A stretch of 64,000 nt of DNA from Lanius collurio (lineage: Eukaryota > Chordata > Aves > Passeriformes > Laniidae). The translations under genes were made by a program, and so were the position numbers. The stretch covers positions 13,448,716-13,512,715 of the forward strand of contig JACBWW010000004.1 of NCBI GenBank assembly GCA_020086605.1, written 5' to 3'. The notes below the pieces were generated by a model, which was not told the origin of the DNA, searched no databases, and saw nothing but the letters and a program-made list of their open reading frames with translations. Shown here piece after piece: positions 23,806 to 37,600 of this stretch (positions are counted from its first letter, which is position 1; every line of letters begins with the position of its first letter).

Positions 23806-25008
23806 GGCCAATACAGATGAGGTTCTGGCTCAAGTCAAGAGGAAAATCCAATACTTCCTATGAAGGATGAATTTTCTGGCTTATCAAACAAACCTACAGC
23901 ACAGATCACAAGGGTTTATGAAAGGGGCATATACCAGTGCCAGTGGGACACAATGGGATCTGTACTGCAAGATCAGATGGGAATGCCTGACAATACTCAG
24001 GGAGTTTAGTACTTTGGGGCAGTCCAAATGGCCTCCCCATGGTGACATGGCCTGGATAACAACAGGTGATAAGGGAAGAGTGTGAGTATAAACTGCTGAT
24101 GTGAACAAACTACCATATTATCTACCTCTGAGTAAGAGGATTTTAGCCAAAATTTATAATACAGTGAGGAAATCAGCAATGGTGACATTTTCTTAAGATG
24201 ACCATCAGCTTGATTAAACAGTAACCAAATTGCTATCAAAAGCAAAGAGTTAGCTGATGTATGAAATGAAATTAAATATAAATGTATAAAAAATTTTAAC
24301 AGTAGGAAGTGACTTCAGAACTAGAAGTTGGAAACAACAGCAGTCAAACCTGGCTTGACACTGCCACAAGTTTCTCCACAGCATCATAACTCTGCCTTGG
24401 CTGGAAAGAGAAGAGCAGAGAGTATCCAGCACATGCAGTGACAATGTGGGTTGCAACAAGAAGGAGAGTCACAACTGGGGTTTGCATGGGTGACCTCATC
24501 AGGGGACTCTTTTCTCCACTGTGGGCATTATGTTATATTTGTCATGGTTTCATATAAAGTTAGAGTATCTGCATATTCAAGAGGAGATGGACATATAGAG
24601 AGACACCCTTGTTCTTTTCAGGTTGGGAAATTTTTCCCTTTGATATCTGACAATTTTTTTTCTGTCGGTAGGTATTAATATACAGGAGACTCTAATAAAA
24701 CAGACAGACACCCCAAGACCTTGCCTTCAAGGAACCCTACCTTCCAGCGTTTTTCAAATATGAAAGTGTTAGGACTTCAAGATAGTCTTCCTTAGCCTGA
24801 CTTCTGGATGCATTTATAAAGTATCTTATCCAGTGCTTCCTAGTTCACAATCCTTTGAAAAAATCCCTTTTCTTGTCTTTGTAAACATTTTAATTTAGCA
24901 ATCATTAACCATGTTTCAGCTTTCTCAATGGTCTCCTTATGCCTACCAGGATGCTCAGTGCAGTTCGCAAAGAAACTATACCCATGCATTTTAAGAAGTA
25001 TTTCTTAC

Positions 25009-25115
25009 CATCTCCTTCTCTGTAACTCCTCATAGACTCCCAAACACTTGATGGATTTTCAGCTGAGCCACCTGGTTGAACAGCGTTCTGTAGTCCCAGG
25101 TGTGCTGGCCTCCAG
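25009..25115 (-). CDS. Candidate internal exon, minus strand
   Basis: On the minus strand an acceptor GAGTCTCAG precedes 25115 and a donor GATG|GTAAGA follows 25009. One frame is open for all 107 bases (35 codons, beginning WRPAHLGLQNAVQPGGSAEN and ending SMRSYREGD), entering in phase 2 and leaving in phase 1. The local GC content is clearly above the surroundings and includes CpG, as expected of coding sequence. The exit phase fits the candidate at 9359-9407. I recognise no family. Confidence 0.22.
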
Positions 25116-28029
25116 CTGAGACTCAAGTAGTAGCTCGAATGGTGCAGTAGATATTTGCACAATTAAATATCACCTTCTTTTGATGGACTGTGGGGTCACA
25201 TGGCTGAGGGGATCATAGACCAACATGCAGTTATTCAGATGTCCCCTCGTTTTGTGTGCCACCAGAAATTACAGACTTCAAAACACTCTGCAGGAAACTT
25301 CAGAGCAGCTAAAGATGAAACTACAAGTGTCCTGTGCAATAGCAGAGCATGAGAATTTAGAAGCATATTTTTAAGCTTTTCAGAAGAGTGGTTGGCTCCA
25401 TTTGTAATCCATTCTGCAGTCAACCTCCCACAGAGCTCTTGCAGATCTAGCTGTCAGATCCACTGAGAAAAAAACAGCTTGCCCAAGTTAAATTTCAATA
25501 GTTTGAAGAGAACTTCTATAAAAATTACATACCACTGTATTTTTAAAGACACAGGGAAGATTTAAACGTACGGGCCTTCTGCCCAGAAGTAAGTCAGAGA
25601 GAAATGAAAATGTCATATTTCTGAATGTCAGAAGCAGACAAAAAGGTGCATTCAGTTTCTTCTTGTTTCAACATAGTGCACCTTAGCACTGACCTCAGGC
25701 CTTTCTCACATTTTCTGAACTAGTTCCCCTTAGATTAGGTACTTCATTATTACTAGTTGTTCTAACTACTAGTCTACTTATTTTCTTCTCCCTTTTGAAT
25801 TTAAACATGATTCGTAGTCCGGTAAGCCCTGACAGGTATTACTTCCCTTAGCCATCCAGCCACAGTCTGGATAATACTGGAAGTTAAACCTGAATTTTAA
25901 CTTCTTGAAGAAATAATTAAATCAGTGTTAGCAGCAGCCCGTGTGGAAAGTGTCTGCCCAGTAATTCATTACCACCAGCCTGTCTCTAATTTGCCAGAGT
26001 GCATAGCACTCCTACAGTAGTGTGAGAGAGGCAACAGATCATTTATATAAATTAAAATCAATAGGGGGTTGAGTATGGAGCCCAGTGGAATATCCTCTGG
26101 GCAAGTGGAAATTTTAGACTAAGGACTTAATCTTAGCTGCTTGACTTCTTTCATCAAGGTAAGACTTAAAAAGATTAATTATAATTTATGAAATATTAAT
26201 ACCTGGAAAGCTTTTGAGCACAGATATTGTATTTCTGCAGAGTCAAAATGAAAGCTTTTTTAGGTTTCAAAGTGCAGTGTTAACATGGCAAAATTTACAG
26301 CTTTAAATATCTTATTATTTTCAATCTCACTAACAGGGATTTTTTTTTTCTTTTTTCCTGAACAAAAGTGTTTTTTTGAAAATAATTAATTTATTGCCAA
26401 GAATTATAATTCCTGATGCCTTTGAAATGTATTTCTTGATCCAAAACCAGAAGGGAAAATGACTTTTTCATTCTGTACTTCTGTTGCAATGTAACTGTCA
26501 TGTCTTTATCTGTGAAGTTTCCTTTCTTTAGTAGGCACACTGGTTCTAAGGCTATAACTTACAGTAGGTCAGAATCTGGCCTAAAGCCTTCATGCATATA
26601 TTTATAGTGAGAGAATTACTAGAGAGATAGATATAGATATTTCTGACATTCATAACATACAGACATCTGAAGGTCTAAAAAGTCCTTATTTCTCTAATGG
26701 CTGCAGCACTGCATCTCACAGAACAGTTAATGAGATCTGGATGCATTGAGTGACTTATTTAAAGTAATTCAGCAAGCAAATGGTGGAGCCCCAAAGCCCC
26801 TTGCTGTCACCACAAGACAAAAGCACTGTTTTTCTCAATGGGTTAAAGTTGACAGGCAGTAAAAAATAACCCTTTTCTTAAACACAAAGCAGGTAATAAC
26901 TCACACTAAAATCTACATTTGTTAGTTTCAAGATCTATACATTAGCCTCCCACAGAATTTTATTATTATTTAATTTGGTTTTTTCTGCCTTGACATCTTG
27001 TGCTCTAGTCCTGTTTAGAGTTCTGCTTGTTCTCATTCAGCCTAGAATATAAATGCTTTGATGCAATATCTTCACTGGTATTGTGAAATGCACTGCTTAT
27101 CTACTCTATGCTATGGGTAATACATAATGAGACAATCTGGGGCTTTTAAGTCTAAACTAAATGTAGTTCTGGGAACCTTGGTATTATCTGTTGAATATTT
27201 TCCATGTCTTGCTTTTCAGCATTTATCTGCAAAATAATTATGTGTATATGACCAATGGGCAATTCCTAACAGATACTGCCATCTCACATAAAGTGTTTTG
27301 TTTTGAATTGAGCACAACTTCGACTTTGTGCACTTTGTTTCTAAGGATACAGTCATGAATAGGGAACATTTTCCTCAGGAGCTCATCTGTTCCTGCTGCT
27401 TCTCCCTCACCTGAAGTCATAATCCTTGGTTTGTAGCTATAATCAGCTCTGCAGAAACTAATTGTGATGTCACAGGCAGAAGATTATGACTTCGGGGGCA
27501 GAACAAACAGCAGGAGCAGGTGACCTCTAAAACACAGGATGTCTCTTTTCAGGAAAAGATTGCTCAAATGAAAAATGGGAGAGAAATGCACCTATCTTTC
27601 ATAAGAAGTGTTCAGGTTTATAAAAGACATTAACTGGATTGCAAGAGTTAATTTGAAGTTAAATTCTCTGTGATTATATCAAGAAGAGATAATATATTCA
27701 GTAGCAGCTGAATTACTAAGTTTGGCTTCTAATTTCTCATTTGATTAAATGACAAATACAACTACTGATGCAATCAGCAACTTATCTATCTTTTCACATA
27801 AAACTGGAACCATGTAAAAACTCATTTCCTCTCTAGCTGTTTTTTTTTGCTGTGAACTCATTTGTAAAATTTTTAAAGGTTTCTGCTTTTTTTTTTCCCT
27901 TTCATTTAATGTAAGTGAACTGATCAGAGGGACTTTTTTGATAGCTTTCTAAGGGAATGTTTATGTGATTTAACAGCTTGTTATATAACAGCATTATAGA
28001 ATCAGACTTGATTTGTGTGAGTTTTTTAA

Positions 28030-28050
28030 TTTTTTTTTTTTTTTTTTTTT
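28030..28050. repeat. Poly-T run (21 T)
   Basis: Homopolymer of 21 T. No associated retrocopy is recognised. Confidence 0.95.
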
Positions 28051-29017
28051 ACTTTGTGTAATAGTCAGAAGTTTTATAGTGAAATATTGCTTGTATTAAC
28101 CAGAGCTTTTTTTCCTTCAGTCCTCTTCTGAGAAAGTGTAACTGACCATTTTATACATCTTAAAGTTTCATAGGGAACATTACTGAGATCAATTCCCACT
28201 TAAAATCCCTATTCATAGCATGTTATCATTGAGGTTAGGACTACAAATGTGGTATTATCACCATATGGATTCACTGACAGATGATGGATCTGTGCTCCAA
28301 TGTGAAAGCATGGAGGTTTTGGTGGAATGGATACCAGTCTATCAGGAGACTGAGTGAAAACAGACATTTATTTTACATTGGATTCCTACTCGTTTTGTGT
28401 GTGTGTCACATTCCATTCTAGAGGAATCTATTTTGGTCCAGGTAAATGACACTTGCAGAATAATTTTTTTTTACTCTCTATATTTTTTTTTTTACTTAAG
28501 GGTAGGATTTTATTCCTAAAAGGAGAACTTTCTTATACCAAGATAATATTTTAACCGGATGTGTTATTTGTGAACAGCTTCCCATCTACATCAGAGATGT
28601 AACTTAGATGAGTGGCTTCTTTGAAATATAAAGGGGCTGTTGTGCAACACTGTATGCTTATTGAACTGGAATTTCTCATGAATTTTGGTCTTGAAGATGT
28701 TAGCCACAAAAAAATTACAGGTAAAAGTGTGGGTCTACTCTGGGTGCTCAGATAAATCATTTTGTTTCAGTTTTGTAATCTGTAAATTGGAGACTATAAG
28801 TAGTTGTTTGGGGGTTTTTTGAGATTGATGGCTACAAAAGTTCCAACAGATATACTAAGGAACATATCGGTATTGGGAAGTGCACTCTTGTAACTGATTT
28901 TCCAATGCCATTAGTCAGTTAAATGTTTAAATATATAATTTGTGTATAAGATCATGATCATTGTCCCAATAAAATAAGTGTATGTCTGGTGAGAAAATAC
29001 TGTGTTCATATTTTCTG

Positions 29018-29110
29018 GAAAAAAACCCAACCAAAGAAAAAAAAAAAAAACCCAAAAAAAACCCCAAACAAACAACTCCAAAAGCCTGAACCAACAAAAC
29101 AAACCCCACA
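29018..29110. repeat. A/C-rich low-complexity tract
   Basis: Runs of A broken by CCC/CCCC and AAAC words, a kind of low-complexity tract frequent in bird DNA. The open frames on the opposite strand here are products of this composition. Confidence 0.85.
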
Positions 29111-32100
29111 AAATTTATCTCCCCTATAAGCACCTGTACATGTTGAATTTATTACACTGGGGTTAGCAAAGAATTATAAAACCCTTGCATTTTTAAAAAG
29201 AACATGGAAGAAAAAATGGTTTTTATGAGTTTTAGGATTGAATTGTGCAAAAATACCATCCTATCATTACATATTTTTTTCCAGATAGTACTAAAAACCA
29301 GGAAAGCATGAGAAAGAAGTACGCAAATAAAAGGAACCTTACTTTGTCACTCATAGGTGCTGTAAGTGGCAGCTGGTATTAGAATATTCTTGAATAGACA
29401 ATTTAATAAAAACCCATGTTCCTCAATGACACTTAAATTAACTACAGCCTTTTTACAGATTTAACATGCAAATCTATTTTGTTTGATAAATGTTTCAATT
29501 TTTTCCCCCGGAATGTCCAGTCTATTTTGCACATTGGTGGAGAATAAAATTCTCCCAGCCCTCCTTCTGACCCTTTGCAAGTTCTAAAATCATTGATAAC
29601 AAGAATTTGATTCCAATTTAAACTCACCAATTATGGTTATTCTAGGGCAGAGCACTGTAGACATAATGCTCATTGACATAATAACACAGATGAGCTGAAT
29701 AACAAAACATCTAACAACATACTTGGAATAAAGCTGCATTTCTTTATGTCTCATTTTTATGTGCAAAGAAAAGAAACACTGAAAGGATTTTAAAGGTTTT
29801 ATCTTTATGTGCACAGTAAATGCTTTTATGGAAAATCTTATTAAACAAATTCCAGTCTTTAAGGAGAAAATAAAACCATAATTTAGTTCCCTTTTCTACC
29901 AGAGCATGTGCAGCTTCATCTGAGTGGTGCCTTAACCTTACAGTAACAACCCCACAGCTTCTTGTATCACTATAAATGGTATCTTTAAAATAATTGGGAG
30001 TTTCTACTGTAAGACCAGTAAAAATTTAGATCCAAAGGAAAACTATATGAAATTTGGTTTTGATCAGCTCTAGATCTTATTGTGGGTCCCTCAACTATTT
30101 GGGGTGATAAATAAATATGTTCATCAATGAACACAAAAGATTAACCTTCTATGCCATTTGAAGAGTTATTTATTAAGTTTGGAAAAAATATTAGAATATT
30201 CAATACAAATGTTGTTTATGGACTCCTTTATGTCATGAAGCAAACTACCCCATAGTGAAAGACACAATCCAGTTGCAGAATAACCAACAGAAAAAAAAAT
30301 TAAAAGCTTCTTACTTTATTTTTGCTGTTCTAAGGTATGTTTCACTTTAGTTACTAGCTCATTGCAAGGTACAATGAATTATTAAAACTAGGCTTTACTT
30401 GTCAGAGTAAATTAAGGTGTGAAGCATTATCTTCTGTTGCATTTCTGTTTTACTAATTCTCAGACAATAAATTACAGTAGGTTTCACAGTTGTGAAGTAT
30501 GATTTGGTGAGTTTTTCCTGTGTTCAGGATTATTTCAGGTGCACTCCTCTACAACATGCTCTAAACATTGCCTTTTTAAGAGATCTTCTTCTAGTTTATC
30601 TTTTTAAAAAATAATTGGGATTCCTCCATAGATTTATTCTGCTAATGAATGAGACATAAAATATTTTCTTGTTCTTTTTAGTGCTCTTTAATCAAAAATA
30701 GGTTTTCTGCTTTGTTTAACATTTGATATTTAGAGCAAAAATGCATAATCAAATTAAGGCAACAGAAGAAAAACTTCAGTGAGGATTAAGGGTATTTTGA
30801 GATTACAGAGCAGCTGCTCACACGCATTCTAGAACTGGGGCATCTGTAAATTCCCAGTAGCCTAATAATCTGATTCTTGGAAAGATGATGGAAATTGCCT
30901 ACCTGTTATCATGTATTCGAGAGACATTCTTCTAATTAACATGAGGTCCTTGATCTTTAATTTAGATCTGATTTAGATTTACAGATTAACACATGATCCC
31001 TTCCAGTCTGTTGCAGCCTGTATAAAATTAGGTTCAGAGAATTAGAAGCAAAAGAACTAAAAATAATGCGTAATTTTTATTACATAAAATACATTTTAAT
31101 AACTTCTCAAATTATCTTTTTTTATTTTTTATGCATCTGCACAAAAAAATCTCAATCTGCTACTTTTTAACTGCTTTGTTGCTAGAGATACACTTGATAA
31201 ATTCCTCTAGGGTCGAAAAAAACCAATCAAAACATTCCTCCATGTAAAATGTACAAAGTATCCAGGCATAGCATTTGATGTGGCAGAGTAGAAAGCATCT
31301 CATCTCCCTCTGGTTAAGACTCTTCCTCATTGAATGGACAACTTAAAAAAAATTTCTATACTTAATATTTCCATTCAGAATTTGGAGCCTCCTATTTTTC
31401 TTGGGTTCAGCCAACAGAACAATCAACTTTATTCACTAATGTTTTTTGCTACTTTATACCTTCTAATTAGTGTTGTATGGAAAGATTCTATTGGTCTTAC
31501 CTAATGTCTAAACATAATTATGACCTTTGAGTTTATAACCTCTAACAAATACTTTGTTCTTTTTGGAAATCCCCAATTCATGGTGTTTGCATTGCAATTG
31601 CTATTAGAATACGAGGAATATCAATCTTAAAGCCAGAGGTGGATTGGAAAGGGCCTTTGATTAGTTTTGGTTTAAGTAAACAAGTCAAGACATTTGCTCA
31701 AGAGATTCACTTTCATTTATTTTACATATTTTAATTTCCAAACATGCTGTCAATATTCATCTGTCTTAGAGGTTTGAAAGCAAAAATAAAGTTTTAGTTT
31801 GGAATCCTGTGCTTAGTAACAAAAAGATATTAAAGTTAACTCTTTTTATTTGCTGTCAATATCCTAGTAGGATAACTGAAGAAATAGACTAATTTTAATT
31901 ATTGTTACTGAAATATGATATTAATAACATCACATACAAATATGTATATAATAATATTGATGACAAATCAAAGTCATATTCTAGAAGCTTCCTTTCCCAA
32001 TTTGAAGAGTTTTACTTACATTAGTTTCCTTCTCAAAGGATGTTTTTTTACCTGAATGGCAGAGGTCTTCTGTTGACATAGTTTCTGTATAAACCCAAAA

Positions 32101-32988
32101 CTTACAAGGATTGGTGCACCTTAAGAAACACAAGGGCATCATTTCAACTCATTAACTTTGAACTTATTTTTCAGTATGCTATATTCAGAATTAAATTCAA
32201 TTATATTTTCAATTAAGCAGTTTCTGACTTATGCATTAGGTATTATTATCAACAACTTTGTTTTGGATGAGTCTTAAGCTAATAAAATTATTAGAAAGGT
32301 CCTTAGAAAAAAAAGAATTTTCCAAAATTTCTCACAAAGTTTTGAAACACAGAGCACTAGCCCAACAATTTGTTATCTGTTACAGTTCAAAATCCTCACC
32401 TAAATAGCTTAATGTATGGAATTTGTTTTTATTTAAGATACTCTGATTGGTGAACAAGAGCACAGCAAATGCCTCTAGTGTACACATTCATTTTTTTTCT
32501 TGGACATATGAAATACAAAGCAGGTCACTCTAATTAATCAAACTTATAGGATACTGGGTGGGGTTTTGTTTTCTCATTTTTTTAATGTTTTAGTTCTCTC
32601 CTTCCTAAGGAACTTCTCCTGATGTTCACTGCTCTGGCAGCATAAAGTGCAATTTACATTCTTTGAGTTACAAAACTGATTAGAAAATCATATTAGTCAC
32701 CTTATCTTGAAGAATAAGTGTAGAGACTGAAAGTATGAAATCTTTATAAAGTACAGTCTAAAATGTTTGGTTTTGCCTTTATTACCTAAGGATATTGGTG
32801 ATACATATTGAATTGCAGCAACATTTAATAATGAATTTATATGGACTCAATTATTAGGATTCAATTTGTATTTATTCACCTAATAAAACTGTTCATTTGA
32901 TAAAGTCACTGAAATTTTAAAACTACTACCATAGTCTGTAGAGATTATATTATAATGACCTGATACAGTTACAACAGAATAAAAGGAA

Positions 32989-32992
<4 letters not shown>

Positions 32993-33017
<25 letters not shown>
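32993..33017. repeat. (AC)n microsatellite
   Basis: About 12.5 uninterrupted copies of AC. Confidence 0.97.
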
Positions 33018-33019
<2 letters not shown>

Positions 33020-34333
33020 TTAATACAAATATAGAATGAGTTTTAATGACAGCTATTTCTGTATCCACCAGAGAAAAGCCCAATGGACATAAAACTGAGC
33101 ACTACCTTGAAAAATAAAAGAAAGATCTTTTAGGGAAGGATGGGATCAATTTGCCCTGTGTGACTTTATTTTCTAGCCTTAAGTACGTGGAAACTTAGCC
33201 ATCTGCTTTTCATACGTCTGGTTTCTCACCTGCAGTTGAGCTTTCTTGTGACAGTATTGCTAGCAAAAAAAGATACATAAGTCATGTCCTGATTTTTTGG
33301 TACTACAGAGCCCACATAGTGTCTTATGCCTCCCCTATTCCTTTCCTGATAAAAGGTATGATCCATTCATTATAAAGACAAGACCATAGGGAAAAATATT
33401 CTGGCAATATAGTTTGTCTTAACATGGACTGCAGCACAGTTACAGTCTGAAAGGCTGCATTTTCCCTGCTAGTTACTGCAACTTATTCAAATTCCAAGTA
33501 ATCTGAGAGAAATCCACTAGTACTTTGCAATAAATTCAATTGTTAGTACAACATTAAATCTTGCATTATTTTTTTAATGTATGGCAATTACAGGATGTTC
33601 TGTTCTAAATAACACAATCTAATGCACTGTGAACATTGAGAGCTCAATAACCCTAAAAGTTTCCAGAAACACATTTTTGTCTGTTTTTGTATAGCTGGAA
33701 CTTAAAACAAATCAACTAAACAAAACCAAACAAAAACGCCAAAACATCCAGACCAAGGAACATATCCAGACTCCGATAAATATATATTTTTATATTTATC
33801 ACTGTTTTATATTTTGTAAATATTTAAAATTATTTATAACTTCCAATTGCCAGATATTTCTGGTTTTCTTTAACATATAATTTAGAACTAAGTGCTTACC
33901 ACATATTCATTCCCCATCCAGGTGTAATTGTGCTTTTTTCCTCTGTTTTCTGTGAAAGTAGATATAAGATCTTTGACTGATTTTCATGTTACTTAAAATG
34001 CTGATCACCAAGAGTTTTTACTTTAAAATTCTACTCCTCAGAAGTGTTCATATATTTTTGTGTAAACTGTCTTATATGTTTTTGTGAGGTTTTTTTTCAG
34101 GCTCCTGCGTTATTGGTGGTTACATCTATGAGGGTACTAGACAAAGTTCTTGAGGCAATGCTGTAAATGCCTTGGATTTTCCAGATCAGTGTGTTGGACT
34201 TTTAGCTACAGCGCTCAGCAAGGTGATGCAGAATCACACCGTACATGGAAAATTTCCAGAGATAATTTTGTGACTCCAGCACCACGTCTACTGGTTTAGC
34301 TAGATAGAAGCTAATTTGCCTCTTTGTTATTTC

Positions 34334-34600
34334 GTCAGCTGGCGATGAAACAAATGAGTTGGTCGGTCAGTTGGCCGGACGTGAGGGCTGAGCCTCTGTC
34401 GGGAGCGGGCGTTTGCCCGGCGGTAGCGCAGGCAGGGCCGGTAGATGCCGCTCGAGGCTACTGAGCAGCGGCCGTGCGGGACAAAGCCGCCTTCCTTGCC
34501 GCTGCCGCCCCAGCTCCGGCCTTACCGCATCCCTGCCCGCTGCCGATGCTGGAATCTGATGCTCTGACATTCGCAAACCTCTCGTCTTTCTGCGGATGAG
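34334..34600. promoter_or_regulatory. Isolated CpG-island-like segment, possible promoter
   Basis: I count about 27 CpG dinucleotides in roughly 265 bases, with high GC content, while the flanking kilobases are AT-rich and nearly CpG-free. In vertebrates such unmethylated islands usually mark transcription start regions. Islands do not decay slowly into this form, so retention argues for germline protection from methylation, or for recent arrival. On the minus strand it contains an ATG (34568-34570) with 15 open codons running to a consensus donor GCG|GTAAGG at 34526. On the plus strand an ATG near 34345 is followed by a GAC|GTGAGG donor. No TATA box is evident. It could instead be a GC-rich fragment of an unrecognised mobile element. 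Confidence 0.65.
34526..34570 (-). CDS. Candidate first coding exon in CpG island
   Basis: The minus-strand frame MSEHQIPASAAGRDA opens at the second ATG of the island (the first, near 34612, meets a stop within a few codons). It reaches the consensus donor GCG|GTAAGG in phase 0. The ATG context is weak (C at -3). Downstream minus-strand candidates at 33230-33259 and 32052-32084 also accept phase 0. It is a hypothesis resting on position and splice signal, not on homology. Confidence 0.15.
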
Positions 34601-37600
34601 TCTCAACTAAACATCTTATCAAACTAGAGGTCAAAACACCTTCCCTTTCATCCAGGTCTAGACCTTAGAGGCTTATGTAGATCCTAGTGATGTGAGGTTA
34701 ATTCTTCGTGGACTCATTAGATGTTAGTATTTTTTCCTGTGCAACTTAATTGATTTCTGTGATAGTGTATGTGGTCCTGTCACATGCCTCATTTCTGGGA
34801 AAGCCCATGTTGTGGAAAGGAAGATTAGGTATTAAATTTTAAGAATAAAAGCAGGAGCTGGTAAGATGAAGAATAAAAGTTGCCGCTCTACTGAGGAAAA
34901 ACTCACCAAAATCATAAGTCAGAAGTAAAAGTTCCTGTATAGAAAAGTATGAGCTACTATGATTATAATGGGATGGATTTACAAATGGAAGAGGAAAAAA
35001 AAGAAACCATGTGGTAGGAACATGAGAAGAGTAAGCCCAAGGGTACAGAGCCGGGTCAAAGGTCCCGCTGTGCTGTTTCTGACAGTTGCTAATACCAGAT
35101 CTTAGAGGTGCACGGAAACAAACCAAGTGCATAGTCTTGCTGCCTCAGAGTATTCTTTTCAGCCATTTGTTACCCAGTGACTTTTCAAGCCAGATGTAAT
35201 ATCAGTTATTTCATATCTTAGATGAGGAGAGAATGTGATAGATGTGAGGATTGCTTGGATGTACAATCAATGTAAACCTTAAGAAAACAACCCAATCGTT
35301 GTTTTTATTTACAGTATAATATTAGATCTTCTGGTTTCAATTTAAGGGAGATTTGGCTCAAATCCCCATTTTGTGGTTTATGTCATTGAAACCAATCACT
35401 GCTTTGCTGGGTCCCCTAACAGTGTGAGATCTCATCCCTACAGCTGCATACCATTTATTGTCTCCTTCTCCTCTCCCCACTTTTTCTCTGTCTTTGAATG
35501 GCTAATGGCATCTGTTTATTCATCTTTACAGGGGTGGACATTTAAGCTGAAATAACTCCCACCTTTACCACCTACTCTTGTCTTTGTATTTGTTTTCATA
35601 AGCTTGGTATTCTTGAGCTATTTTTTTCCACTGTGAGGTTTTATATGACAATTCCTAGTGAGACAGCTCTTTCTTTTTTGTAGAAAAAGACATTACTACC
35701 AAACTACTAAGCTTAAAGAGTCAAAGTCACATGACATTCCTGGATTTAGTTGGTTTTTTGGGGGGGAGGGTTGTTTGTCTATTTGTTTGTTTGCTGGTGT
35801 TTTGTTTGTTAGTTTTGTCTTGTTTGGGTTTACTTCTTTATTTATCCCTTTGAATAGGTACACACTTAATGTTATTATTGACAAGGAATTCTTTCTGTGA
35901 GAGAGACCTCACAGCCCTGTCTCTGATGACATACCTTAATAATATAATTTGCTAAGAGAAGATTGTAAGCATGAACACTGTGAATAACTGAAGGGAAATA
36001 GATGCTACCAGAAAAAGGTAATATTGGTTAATGAAGTTCAGGATTTGGGAAGTCCTGTGTCTCTCATCACTTAATACTAGTAGAAGCAATCATGTTTCAA
36101 GTAATTTTTTAATCTTCTGTTATATGGGCTGATAGCTCCTGAAGTTTAATGTAGGTATCTCAACATAGCTGTTAAAATGATTGGGCATAAAATCTCCACT
36201 CAGCAACTCAGTACACAATAAGGATGCTGAGAAACACCTGCTTGCATCTTGGATATGAGAAAACCACAAAATTATATATTGTAGATTAGTAGTTACTAGT
36301 GTTCCTATCTTAAATAAAGGAATATAATACCTCACATGGTATGTAAAAGAGGACTGTCTCAAATTGCTGAAATAAGGTATATTTTTCACATGCTACAGAC
36401 CAAGCCAATGGCATGCATTACTATTTAATGTTGAAGATAAGATCTGTGCTATATCCAGCAAGTCAATATGCTTATAGAGAGAGATAAGAAGAGCTATAAT
36501 TAGAAATCACTGAAGAACAAGATTTGCAAGGGAAATAAAAATCTCATGAGCATGACATGAGATTTGTAAAAAAATTTCACCAAGGAGGATGATCCTCTGC
36601 CCTTTTCAGTGTCGTTTTGACTTTATTATGAAGTATTTTCAGCTGTTAAAATGCCTGTATTCATGCTACAGGAATAATAGTTTTGACTGAGAGGGGCAAG
36701 TCTTATTAAAAGGAAAATAAAGAGTATTATATAAAGAAAGAAAGTAAATGTGAAAAAGACAAGATCCCAGGTGAGACTCTCTAATTTAAATAAAAATGTT
36801 ATCTGCTACTTCTCAAGTGATAAGGAGGAAAATATCATGACAGAATTTATTTTCATTTGCATTTCATAAAAAAATTAATCAGAATATAAACTTGTTAAAA
36901 TGTTTTCTAATCTGGTTTAAGGTACTTCAGTGCGAAGTCACAAGTCACCCTCAGTAAAAGAAACGTGCTAAGGGCATAAATAGGCTTTTCTTATTGAGCT
37001 TTTCTTACACTTTATAAGTGCTTATTTCTTTGATGTTGATAGGGAGCACTTTGATTTTTATTGTCTGATTGAAATGTATAGAAATTCACTTTTTTTTTTT
37101 TTTTTCCTAAATGAATATGAATATGGAGAACTATCCAGCATGGCTGTGGGAGATTTTAATTCCTTTTTCTTTTGCACACAATTCACATTTTCATAAACAA
37201 ATAAGACCTCCAAAGCTGTAAATAATTTTTCTTCCCATCATAAAAACCAGATCCCATATTTAAGACCCTCCTGCAGCATAGAAAAACATGATGGTTCCAG
37301 CCAGATCTATATATGGTAGACTGCACTGACTTTTTCTACACCAACTGAACTTTCAATCATCTATTTTCTGTAAACGCTGAAACAGGGGCTTCTGAAATGG
37401 CATTCAGCAGCCATAAATTAAGTTATAAATCTACATGACTGTAGCATAAGTTTAGAAATCTAGTTTATGCATAGTTACAAAGTGGAATTTTTTGATTATA
37501 TAAGTTTTAAGCAGGAGCTGAATCTCCTTGCTTGTGATAACCTTCACCCTTCTAATTAGTTTAAATATTATTTGAGCTGTGTATTTCCAAAAAGTCTCTC

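Larger units (their letters stand above)
23806..34333. other. Mostly unassigned AT-rich sequence
   Basis: No recognisable transposon was found in these 10.5 kb apart from simple repeats (28030-28050, 29018-29110, 32993-33017). Candidate minus-strand exons at 25009-25115, 32052-32084 and 33230-33259 have strong splice signals but short or ambiguous frames. Confidence 0.5.
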
